DNA from: Octadecabacter sp. | GTDB lineage: Bacteria > Pseudomonadota > Alphaproteobacteria > Rhodobacterales > Rhodobacteraceae | DNA: 7,206 bases | NCBI GenBank assembly: GCA_003533975.1 | Contig: DQCL01000013.1 | Span: 4,144 to 11,349, forward strand | Direction: 5' to 3' | In this document: positions 1-6,370 of the stretch, one piece after another | Numbering within the stretch: the stretch's first letter is position 1 | Layout of the letters: every line of letters starts with the position of its first letter | Translations under genes and position numbers: made by a program | Notes under the pieces: generated by a model | The model's database searches: none | What the model was told of the DNA's origin: nothing | What the model saw: the letters and a program-made list of their open reading frames with translations, nothing else

Positions 1-32
1 CACGCCTGGTTCGATTCCAGGGTCGCCCACCA
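1..32 (+). tRNA. 3' end of a tRNA (partial, isotype undetermined)
   Basis: The window opens inside a tRNA. Seen directly: a five-pair T stem (CCTGG at 5-9 with CCAGG at 17-21) closing a seven-base loop TTCGATT, then a seven-base acceptor strand GTCGCCC (22-28), an A discriminator at 29 and an encoded CCA at 30-32. The anticodon half lies outside the window, so the isotype cannot be read. The implied 5' acceptor strand is GGGCGAC and the discriminator is A, which is compatible with valine- or lysine-type tRNAs but does not prove either. Confidence 0.9.
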
Positions 33-54
33 CTTACTCCCCCAAATTGGCAAA

Positions 55-101
55 GGCCGTTCCAAAAGCCGCCCAACTGTGGTTGTTACAAAAGAACGGC
101 T
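55..101 (+). repeat. Inverted repeat downstream of the tRNA, possible weak transcript end
   Basis: GCCGTTC at 56-62 is the exact reverse complement of GAACGGC at 94-100, and a G-T pair (55/101) extends it to eight pairs. The loop is long (31 bases). A pyrimidine-rich but interrupted stretch (TCTTCTTCT) follows. It could help end or process the tRNA transcript, but it lacks the compact stem and clean T run of a classical terminator and may be chance. The rest of the gap between the tRNA and the adaptor gene shows no gene and no convincing promoter. Confidence 0.25.
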
Positions 102-231
102 CTTCTTCTATTCCATTCCGCAAAAACCTACCTACTTCGGAAGCTGATGTGCCTCTCCAAGGGCGTTGGATATTTTTATCGCCTTTGTGCCGTGAAAATT
201 GAACAATAGATTTTTCAGCAGCCTGCAGTTC

Positions 232-238
232 AAAAGGA
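232..238 (+). promoter_or_regulatory. Ribosome binding site of the adaptor gene
   Basis: The purine-rich AAAAGGA ends eight bases before the ATG at 247. It decides the start: the reading frame is open upstream to a TTG at 199, but that codon has no comparable Shine-Dalgarno sequence in front of it. Confidence 0.7.
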
Positions 239-246
239 CTGACTTA

Positions 247-1437
247 ATGACCAGTAAGCCTAAAAAAGCCACCAAGGACGACACGACCCCCAAAGGTCAC
301 GCAACCGAAAAGGCACACACGCCGGATGCGCAGTCCACGGAATCTAAGCAGCTGATGTTTTCTTCTGACAAAGGCGCGTCACGGGCGACTTGGTTCGCAG
401 GCGTCTTGGTATTGGTCCTCGTAGGTTGGATGGGAAGTGGCTTCATCATCCCGTCCGAAAGCGACGACGCACCTGTGGCACGCGAAGCCCTCAAGCCCAT
501 TACCGTCGCTATTCAGACATCAACCGCTGAAGTCGTGACGCAGTTTTATCAAGCCGAAGGCCAAGCCCTACCCGATCGCGACACCATGATGCGTGCCGAA
601 ACCTCTGGCGATATTGCGCAGGTCTTCGTGCGCAAAGGACAAGATGTTTCTGCCGGGGATGTCATCGCGCGGTTTGACCCAACACGTAATGAGGCTGATG
701 CCAACCGCGCGGCTGAAGACCTCGCCAGCGCCGAGCGTGAGCTTCAGAACGCACAACAATTGCTTGAACGTGGTGTCGCAACGACGGATCGCGTGGTGGA
801 AGCCCGTGCGAGCCTTGCTGAAGTGCGCGCCCAAGTAACCGCCGTACAACAGGCCGCTGACGCACTCACGATCACTGCGCCGTTTGACGGACGGATTGAA
901 ACGCTTGACCTTGATGAGGGTGAATTTGTCTCTACCGGTACGGATGTTGGTCGTCTGGTAGATATTACACCGCTCACGGTCGCCATTCAGGTGCCGCAAC
1001 AGTCTCTGACCCGTCTGTCGGTTGGCCAACCTGCAACTGTGCGCTTCATCACGGGCGAAGAACGGACCGGCATCGTCACGTTCGTCGGAACGTCCGCGGC
1101 GGCTGAAACCCGTACGTTCTTGGCCGAAATTGAAGTTGAAAACGAAGACGGTGCTATTCCAGCGGGCATTTCCGCAGAAGTAATCATTCCAACAGGCGAA
1201 GTGACCGCGCATTTCCTGTCTCCGTCAATTGTTTCGCTGAATACCGAGGGCGACCTTGGAGTTAAGATCGTAAACAACGACGACATCGTGGAATTCTATG
1301 CAATTCAAATCGTTAAAGCGCAGATCGACGGCATCTGGGTCATCGGCCTGCCCGAAAGCGTTGACATCATCACAGTGGGCCAAGGGTTTGTGAATGCGAC
1401 AGAAACCGTTGCACCACGCACCGGGGAAGACAGCTGA
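247..1437 (+). CDS. RND efflux pump periplasmic adaptor (membrane fusion protein, HlyD/AcrA type)
   Basis: This 396-residue adaptor would link an inner-membrane RND permease to an outer-membrane channel across the periplasm. A hydrophilic Lys/Thr/Asp-rich N-terminus (about 1-47) precedes one hydrophobic segment (about 48-66) with no lipobox cysteine, so it appears anchored by a helix rather than a lipid. The first biotinyl-lipoyl half lies near 117-144 (GDIAQVFVRKGQDVSAGD), an alpha-hairpin of heptad-like Ala/Glu/Arg sequence at about 148-205, the second lipoyl half near 207-237 (ITAPFDGRIETL), and beta-barrel and membrane-proximal domains from about 240 to the end. Length is normal for the family. 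ATG 247 is preferred to the in-frame TTG at 199 because of its ribosome binding site. The gene overlaps the permease gene by one base, which suggests translational coupling. The family assignment is firm; the substrate is unknown. Confidence 0.93.
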   Translation: MTSKPKKATKDDTTPKGHATEKAHTPDAQSTESKQLMFSSDKGASRATWFAGVLVLVLVGWMGSGFIIPSESDDAPVAREALKPITVAIQTSTAEVVTQFYQAEGQALPDRDTMMRAETSGDIAQVFVRKGQDVSAGDVIARFDPTRNEADANRAAEDLASAERELQNAQQLLERGVATTDRVVEARASLAEVRAQVTAVQQAADALTITAPFDGRIETLDLDEGEFVSTGTDVGRLVDITPLTVAIQVPQQSLTRLSVGQPATVRFITGEERTGIVTFVGTSAAAETRTFLAEIEVENEDGAIPAGISAEVIIPTGEVTAHFLSPSIVSLNTEGDLGVKIVNNDDIVEFYAIQIVKAQIDGIWVIGLPESVDIITVGQGFVNATETVAPRTGEDS

Positions 1438-4400
1438 TGTACACGCTGATTGACGCCGCCTTCTCGCGTTCACGCGTTGTGGTCATGGCGCTCCTCATGA
1501 TCCTTACCGTGGGGGCTTACGCCTATGTATCCATCCCTAAAGAAGCAAATCCAGAAATCCCGCTGCCATACTTTTACATCTCAACAGGATTAGATGGCAT
1601 TAGTCCGTCGGACGCTGAGCGGCTGTTGCTTGAACCAATGGAAACCGAATTTGCCTCCATTGAAGGCCTTCAAAGCATGAACTCCGATGCCACCGAAGGT
1701 TTCGCCAGTATTCAGCTGGAATTCAGCGCTGGCGGTGACACGGCCGAGGCGCTGGATAAGGTCCGCGAAGCCGCAGATCGTGCGCAGAACGATTTACCAA
1801 GCGATGCCCATGAAATCACCATCACCGAAATCAATACCGCCCTCTTCCCGATCATTACCGCGACCCTTTCTGGCCCTGTTCCTGAGCGCACGTTGAATAA
1901 TCTGGCCGAAAACCTACAGGAAGAAATCGAAGGTTTGCCGGGTGTGCTGGAAGTCAGTATTGGCGGGCAAAGGTTTGAGTTCCTTGAGGTGCTGATCGAT
2001 CCAACGGTGTTCCAAACCTACAATCTGTCATTTGAAGAACTGATCGGCCAAATCCAACGCAACAACATGCTGATAGCTGCTGGTGCTATCGAAACCGGGG
2101 CTGGACGCATCGTGCTAAAGGTTCCGGGGCTGATTGAAGGCCTCGAAGATGTCATGACGATGCCTGTGAAGGTGCGCGGCAACGCAGTTGTCACCTTCGG
2201 GGACGTCGCCACGATCCGACGCACATTCGAAGACCCGAGTTCTTTTGCGCGTATCAATGGGCAACCTGCATTGGCTCTTGAGGTCACGAAACGATCTGGT
2301 GCGAACATCATTGACACTGTCGCGGCTGTAAAAGCAGTCGTGGAAGAATTGCAAGCGGACTGGCCGGACAGCGTCGAATTCACCTTCCTACAGGACCAGT
2401 CCAAAACGGTTGAAGACCTCCTGAGCGACCTGGAAGCCAATGTTATTGCTGCTGTAATCCTTGTGATGATCGTGATCGTATTCGCCCTTGGGACGCGCTC
2501 GGCGATCCTTGTTGGCCTGTCTATTCCAGGGGCGTTTTTTGCGGGGATCATTGCGCTTTGGGCTTTGGATTATTCCATGAACATCATCGTGCTGTTCGCG
2601 TTGATCCTTGTTGTTGGAATGCTGGTTGATGGGGCTATTGTGACCACCGAGCTGGCGGACAGAAAGCTGCAAGAAGGCGCCGAACCCAAAGAGGCATTTT
2701 CCTTTGCGGCCAAGCGGATGGCATGGCCAATTATCGCGTCAACAGCGACAACCCTGTCGGTGTTCTTCCCGCTTCTGTTCTGGTCAGGCATCGTTGGGGA
2801 ATTCATGAAGTACCTGCCCATAACAGTGATCTTCACGCTTTCTGCATCATTGTTCATGGCGCTTATCTTCATTCCCGTTGTCGGGGGCTTGATCGGCAAA
2901 CGCCAAGCTCAATCCGCGAATGCGAAGGCAGCGCTCCATGCCGCAGAACTCGGCGATCCGCGGGAAATGGGCGGATTTACGGGGGCCTATGTCCGTGTCC
3001 TCCATTGGGCGATCCTACGCCCTGCGGCGACCTTGCTACTCGCCATTGCGCTCCTTCTCGGGGGGTTCAGCCTCTATGGGCAATTCGGCAAAGGCGTGAC
3101 GTTCTTTCCAGAAATCGAACCTGACTTCATGCAGGTGCAAGTGCGTGCGCGTGACAATTTTTCAATCTTTGAACGTGACGCGCTGGTGCGCGCCGTTGAA
3201 GACCGCCTTTTGGGGTATGATGAAATAGCGAGCATCTACGCCCAATCCGCCATGAGCGCAGGCCAAGGCGACGAAGAAACCATCGGAACACTGCAATTGG
3301 AATTGGTGGCATGGGACACGCGGCGCACAGCGGCTGAAATCGGCGTTGATATCCGCGAAAGCGTTGCAGACATCGCGGGTATTGATGTTCAGGTGCAAAC
3401 CGAAGGCGGCGGCCCATCAACGGGCAAGCCTGTGAACCTGCAAATCACGGCCCAGAATCCTGATGTGCAAAACGACGCGGTTCAACAAGTGCGCGATATC
3501 ATGGACAGCATGGGTGGCTTTACGGATGTCACCGATACACGCCCCGTCCCCGGCGTCGAAGTTTCGATCTTTGTTAATCGCGCAGAAGCGGCGCGGTTTG
3601 GGGCTAATGTTAGCTTGCTTGGACAAGCCGTGCAGCTGTTAACCCAAGGGATCACCGTTGCCGACTATCGCCCCGGAGATATCGACGGTTCACTGGACAT
3701 CCGCGTGCGCTTTCCCCGCCAAGAGCGCTCTCTCGCTGAACTTAGCAGCCTACGCGTCCCGACAACATCTGGCCTTGTTCCGATTTCAAATTTCGTAACT
3801 TTTGAACCCACGAACCGCACGGGCGTTATCAGGCGCATAGATGAAAAACGTGTTGCAACGATTGAAGCAAACGTCGCTCCGGGCGTTCTGGTTAACGATC
3901 AAGTTGTTGCGTTGACGGCGGCGTTGAATGCCGCGGATCTGCCCGATGGCGTTGACTTTAGCTTTGCTGGTGAAGCTAAAGATCAGGCCGAAAGCATGAT
4001 CTTTCTTATTGGTGCCTTCATCACGGCAATCTTTTTGATGTTCGTGATCCTCGTGATCCAGTTCAATAATTTCTACCAAGCCTTCATTGTCATGAGCGCG
4101 ATTGTCTTTTCGATTGCAGGGGTTCTACTTGGCCTCCTCGTGACGGGCCGCCCGTTTGGTGTGGTTATGGGCGGCATTGGTGTCATCGCTTTGGCGGGTA
4201 TCGTGGTGAACAATAACATCGTTCTGATCGACACATTCAATGACCTTAAGAAAGCGGGCCAATCCCCGCTTGAGGCCGCGTTGCGCACGGGGGCACAACG
4301 TTTGCGCCCCGTGATCCTGACATCAGTGACCACCGCACTTGGCTTGATGCCAATGGTGATCGGCCTCAATCTTAATTTTTTCACCCGCGAAATTGTTTAC

Positions 4401-4550
4401 GGCGCACCATCAACGCAATGGTGGACAGAACTGTCCTCAGCCATCGCCGGTGGTTTGGTGATCGCGACAATCCTTACGCTTGTCGTCACGCCCGCCATGC
4501 TCATGCTTGGTGAACGGCGACGTCATGAACCCGCGATAGGTGTGCGTTAA
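1437..4550 (+). CDS. RND-family efflux transporter permease subunit
   Basis: This 1037-residue protein is full length for an RND pump, which exports substrates from the periplasm or membrane using the proton gradient. It has the family's two-fold layout: TM1 (about 13-32), a large periplasmic domain (33-334), TM2-TM6 (about 335-485), TM7 (about 528-546), a second periplasmic domain (547-852) and TM8-TM12 (about 853-1024). Family signatures include a TM4 motif GMLVDGAIV (394-402), LRPVILTSVTTALGLMP (956-972) and VVTPAMLMLG (1016-1025). AcrB has two adjacent aspartates in TM4; here they are D398 and G399. The AcrB TM10 lysine (K940) aligns with N925 in VVNNNIVLID, where D932 remains. The ATG sits on the adaptor's stop codon, with a GGGGAAGA ribosome site at 1423-1430 inside the adaptor gene. 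No outer-membrane channel follows. The substrate (drug, lipid, metal or other) cannot be assigned. Confidence 0.95.
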   Translation: MYTLIDAAFSRSRVVVMALLMILTVGAYAYVSIPKEANPEIPLPYFYISTGLDGISPSDAERLLLEPMETEFASIEGLQSMNSDATEGFASIQLEFSAGGDTAEALDKVREAADRAQNDLPSDAHEITITEINTALFPIITATLSGPVPERTLNNLAENLQEEIEGLPGVLEVSIGGQRFEFLEVLIDPTVFQTYNLSFEELIGQIQRNNMLIAAGAIETGAGRIVLKVPGLIEGLEDVMTMPVKVRGNAVVTFGDVATIRRTFEDPSSFARINGQPALALEVTKRSGANIIDTVAAVKAVVEELQADWPDSVEFTFLQDQSKTVEDLLSDLEANVIAAVILVMIVIVFALGTRSAILVGLSIPGAFFAGIIALWALDYSMNIIVLFALILVVGMLVDGAIVTTELADRKLQEGAEPKEAFSFAAKRMAWPIIASTATTLSVFFPLLFWSGIVGEFMKYLPITVIFTLSASLFMALIFIPVVGGLIGKRQAQSANAKAALHAAELGDPREMGGFTGAYVRVLHWAILRPAATLLLAIALLLGGFSLYGQFGKGVTFFPEIEPDFMQVQVRARDNFSIFERDALVRAVEDRLLGYDEIASIYAQSAMSAGQGDEETIGTLQLELVAWDTRRTAAEIGVDIRESVADIAGIDVQVQTEGGGPSTGKPVNLQITAQNPDVQNDAVQQVRDIMDSMGGFTDVTDTRPVPGVEVSIFVNRAEAARFGANVSLLGQAVQLLTQGITVADYRPGDIDGSLDIRVRFPRQERSLAELSSLRVPTTSGLVPISNFVTFEPTNRTGVIRRIDEKRVATIEANVAPGVLVNDQVVALTAALNAADLPDGVDFSFAGEAKDQAESMIFLIGAFITAIFLMFVILVIQFNNFYQAFIVMSAIVFSIAGVLLGLLVTGRPFGVVMGGIGVIALAGIVVNNNIVLIDTFNDLKKAGQSPLEAALRTGAQRLRPVILTSVTTALGLMPMVIGLNLNFFTREIVYGAPSTQWWTELSSAIAGGLVIATILTLVVTPAMLMLGERRRHEPAIGVR

Positions 4551-5083
4551 GGAATTCGAACCTCATTACGGTCAAACTGGCCGAAATCAGTCGTGCCATC
4601 GTCGAAAACAATTTCAACGTAAACGCTTTCAATCGAGCCGAGCGGGTAAACAACGTAAGGAAGATAATTCTCGACGTCGAGCATAGCATTGGGTTGGGCA
4701 AATTCTTCGTTGCAAGGTTCCATCGGTACGACAATGTCAGCGGGTTCACCGTTGATGCCGTATCGAATATCCCAAAGCCCGCAGCGCCAAGACATCAAGT
4801 GCGTGAAGTACAGCAGGTCCTGCCCTTCGTATTCACGCACACCAACCCAATTGTTCTTCGTCATCCCAAGGATAGGGCGGATTTCAACTGCGGTTGTGTA
4901 TTTCCCTGTCGGGATTTGTGGTTCAGGCTCGCGTGCAGCGCTCAGATCGTCACCGGACCCTTGATCAACTGGCGGCATTGCGTCTGCCACAACCTCAGGC
5001 GAAGTGCCTTCATCAAAATCGTCTTGTGGGGGCGTAATCCCAACGCCGATGCCAATAATAAGCGGTAAAAATAAATCAATCAT
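4547..5083 (-). CDS. Conserved-type hypothetical protein, probably exported or membrane-tethered, with two cysteines
   Basis: I do not recognise a named family for this 178-residue protein, though it resembles uncharacterised proteins of Roseobacter-group bacteria. A hydrophobic N-terminus (about 4-17) lacks the usual positive charges, so it could be an uncleaved anchor or an atypical signal peptide. A low-complexity acidic, Pro/Ser-rich linker follows (about 18-58), then a compact folded-looking region (60-178) rich in Trp, Tyr and Val. Its only cysteines are C101 (in SWRCGLWDIRYG) and C124 (in PMEPCNEEF), a plausible disulfide if the domain is periplasmic. The ATG has a good AGGAG site. The stop codon interlocks with that of the permease gene (convergent, four-base overlap), and the gene diverges from the glycosyltransferase-like gene. 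The reading frame, ribosome site and close packing support a real gene; the function is unknown. Confidence 0.85.
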   Translation of the reverse strand: MIDLFLPLIIGIGVGITPPQDDFDEGTSPEVVADAMPPVDQGSGDDLSAAREPEPQIPTGKYTTAVEIRPILGMTKNNWVGVREYEGQDLLYFTHLMSWRCGLWDIRYGINGEPADIVVPMEPCNEEFAQPNAMLDVENYLPYVVYPLGSIESVYVEIVFDDGTTDFGQFDRNEVRIP

Positions 5084-5089
5084 CTACGT

Positions 5090-5094
5090 CTCCT
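5090..5094 (-). promoter_or_regulatory. Ribosome binding site of the two-cysteine protein gene
   Basis: On the minus strand AGGAG lies six bases before the ATG whose first base is 5083. It supports both the strand and the start chosen for this otherwise unassigned gene. Confidence 0.8.
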
Positions 5095-5168
5095 ATGCCG
5101 CAAACGGGCCTTCCCTTGCGCCCCACTGCCCCCCTATAGTGGCAACATCGAGCAAGCAGGCAAGTAAA
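5095..5168. promoter_or_regulatory. Divergent control region with a candidate -10 element
   Basis: Two genes transcribed away from each other are separated by only 85 bases (5084-5168), so both promoters should lie here or run into the opposite gene. TATAGT at 5135-5140 is a fair -10 box for the plus-strand gene, giving a leader of about 20 bases; no good -35 box lies at normal spacing. Read on the other strand the same spot gives TATAGG, a possible -10 for the minus-strand gene. A five-base inverted repeat, CCACT (5123-5127) and AGTGG (5138-5142), flanks and overlaps the box and could be an operator half-site pair, though it is short enough to be chance. Confidence 0.35.
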
Positions 5169-6209
5169 ATGGCGAAAAAGACATCCCCACGTACGACTGC
5201 GAAAGCAAAAACGGTGGCCGCCGCGGTCTCATCTGATTTTGATATTGTCATCGTCGGGCAAGCGGGGCGTTTGCAATATGAAGCCCTGCTTTTGGCGGCA
5301 TCTTTGCAGGCGAACGCGCCTAATTTTGCCGGAACGCTTTACGTCGCTGAACCACAAGTGAGCCAACTTTGGCCCAAAGACTCAACAATGCCCGGTGACA
5401 TTAAAACGGCGCTGGAAGACCTTGGCGCCGTGATCCTGCCATTTGAAAATCAGGCGTTTGGGGTCGAATACCCTTATGGCAACAAAATCGAAGCGCTTTG
5501 CGCAATGCCTGCGGGCCGCAACTTCTTGTTCTTGGACACCGACACGCTGATCGTCGGCGACCTTGCGACCCTTGAAACCGATTTCACCAAACCAAGCGCA
5601 TCCATGCGTCGCACCGGAACATGGCCTGAAGAAGAACTTTACTGGCCGGGCTATTCGGCAACGTGGAAGTCGCTTTATGACCGCTACGGTTTGGATTTTG
5701 ACAGCACCTTAGACACCGACCAACCCGATGAGTACTGGCAGCGCTATCTGTATTTCAACGCAGGCTGGATCACGGGCCATGATGCCCCGACTTTTGGAGA
5801 ACGCTGGAAAGAATGGGCGCTGGATGTCCGCGACAACCGACCCGAAGAACTGGTGCTGCAATCGCTCGATCCTTGGCTCGATCAGGTGACCTTGCCGCTG
5901 GTGATCCACAGTTTCGGCGGCGGGCGACCGGGGGACGATCTGGCTGGCTTGGATGGCGACCTGACCTGCCATTACCGCATGCTACCCCTACTCTATGCAC
6001 GTGAAAGCGACGCTGTTGTTGCGGCTTTGGAAAACGTCACCGCACCCAACAAGATCAAAAAATGGCTTAAGCAATACGACCCGTTCAAGCGGATGATCTA
6101 CCAAAAACGCGGCGACAAAGTGCGCGCTTTATTTGATCAAAACGACATGCCTCCGCGCGAGCGCCAGATCCGAAACACGATCAAGCGTGAAGGGTTCTGG
6201 ATGCGCTAG
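5169..6209 (+). CDS. Putative GT-A-fold glycosyltransferase (GT8-like)
   Basis: This 346-residue protein, cytosolic by appearance, probably transfers a sugar from a nucleotide-sugar donor; acceptor and donor are unknown. A Lys/Ala/Thr-rich disordered-looking tail (1-22) precedes a beta strand FDIVIVGQAG (24-33). YGNKIEAL (103-110) leads into FLFLDTDTLIVGDL (119-132), a typical metal-binding DxD loop with D123 and D125. YFNAGWITG (195-203) resembles the FNSG-type acceptor-site motif of GT8 enzymes. A late histidine (H268 in LTCHYR) could be the third metal ligand, and a basic tail ends the protein. There is no signal peptide or membrane helix. The ATG at 5169 follows a modest AGG ribosome site at 5158-5160. 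The frame is open further upstream to an ATG at 5004, but that extension would overlap the divergent gene and its ribosome site. Existence of the gene is firm; the enzyme class is an inference from motifs. Confidence 0.85.
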   Translation: MAKKTSPRTTAKAKTVAAAVSSDFDIVIVGQAGRLQYEALLLAASLQANAPNFAGTLYVAEPQVSQLWPKDSTMPGDIKTALEDLGAVILPFENQAFGVEYPYGNKIEALCAMPAGRNFLFLDTDTLIVGDLATLETDFTKPSASMRRTGTWPEEELYWPGYSATWKSLYDRYGLDFDSTLDTDQPDEYWQRYLYFNAGWITGHDAPTFGERWKEWALDVRDNRPEELVLQSLDPWLDQVTLPLVIHSFGGGRPGDDLAGLDGDLTCHYRMLPLLYARESDAVVAALENVTAPNKIKKWLKQYDPFKRMIYQKRGDKVRALFDQNDMPPRERQIRNTIKREGFWMR

Positions 6210-6220
6210 GCGCCGCGCGC

Positions 6221-6242
6221 AGGACCCCTGTCCTCCCGTTTT
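6221..6242 (+). terminator. Possible weak terminator after the glycosyltransferase-like gene
   Basis: AGGAC (6221-6225) pairs with GTCCT (6230-6234) around a four-base CCCT loop, starting 11 bases after the stop codon. A short T run (TTTT, 6239-6242) follows after four other bases. The stem has only five pairs and the T run is detached, so termination here is possible but not convincing. Confidence 0.4.
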
Positions 6243-6257
6243 CTAATTGCGAGAACA

Positions 6258-6330
6258 GGCGTCACCTCGGACGCCCAAAAGCGCGAACCCCATCCCGAAA
6301 TGCCCCTTAACATTGAGGTCGCCGCGCTTT
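6258..6330 (+). promoter_or_regulatory. Nested inverted repeats upstream of the sulfhydrylase gene
   Basis: Two perfect inverted repeats lie close together. GGCGTC (6258-6263) pairs with GACGCC (6270-6275) over a six-base loop, and AAAGCGCG (6278-6285) pairs with CGCGCTTT (6323-6330) over 37 bases. The first hairpin's loop (ACCTC, 6264-6268) is complementary to GAGGT at 6315-6319, inside the second structure. It could be a regulatory leader RNA, an operator, or chance in GC-rich DNA. No T run follows either stem on the plus strand, so they are not terminators. Confidence 0.3.
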
Positions 6331-6341
6331 GCACCTAACGT
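6313..6341 (+). promoter_or_regulatory. metY: Candidate promoter of the sulfhydrylase gene
   Basis: TTGAGG (6313-6318) and TAACGT (6336-6341) are spaced by 17 bases and would start transcription about 20-25 bases before the ATG. Both boxes match the sigma-70-type consensus only in part. If this is the promoter, the repeat ending at 6330 overlaps it and would act as DNA (an operator) rather than as leader RNA. Confidence 0.3.
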
Positions 6342-6359
6342 CACGCCAACTTTACCTTT

Positions 6360-6365
6360 GGAGAG
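6360..6365 (+). promoter_or_regulatory. metY: Ribosome binding site of the sulfhydrylase gene
   Basis: GGAGAG lies five bases before the ATG at 6371 (seven from the GGAG core). It fits the usual start of the family, a few residues before the GFDTLQIHAG segment. Confidence 0.8.
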
Positions 6366-6370
6366 ACCAC

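Noticed and set aside
199..246. In-frame upstream extension of the adaptor gene to a TTG start
   Set aside because: The TTG lacks a ribosome binding site, whereas the ATG at 247 has AAAAGGA at good spacing; the added 16 residues show no family feature.
1..246. tRNA-associated integration site at the left end
   Set aside because: No integrase, no duplicated tRNA 3' end elsewhere in the window and no sharp composition change were seen.
568..1212. 214-codon minus-strand open frame inside the adaptor gene
   Set aside because: It lies entirely opposite the conserved adaptor domains and its Arg/Cys-rich translation resembles no protein family.
2018..2551. 177-codon minus-strand open frame inside the permease gene
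   Set aside because: It is antisense to an intact, well-recognised transporter, its composition (Ser/Thr/Arg/Ile-rich) is typical of a shadow frame, and it has no recognisable domain.
4694..5068. 124-codon plus-strand open frame opposite the two-cysteine protein gene
   Set aside because: The minus-strand frame has a strong AGGAG site, an N-terminal hydrophobic segment and full use of the space between neighbours; the plus-strand frame has none of these.
5004..5168. In-frame upstream extension of the glycosyltransferase-like gene to an ATG at 5004
   Set aside because: It would overlap the start and ribosome site of the divergent minus-strand gene, and the added residues look like non-coding translation; the ATG at 5169 has a usable AGG site.
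6210..6370. SAM-II riboswitch before the sulfhydrylase gene
   Set aside because: The region has hairpins, but I could not find the conserved GCTAAA-type 3' element or the AT-rich core expected of that class. Kept only as an untyped structure.
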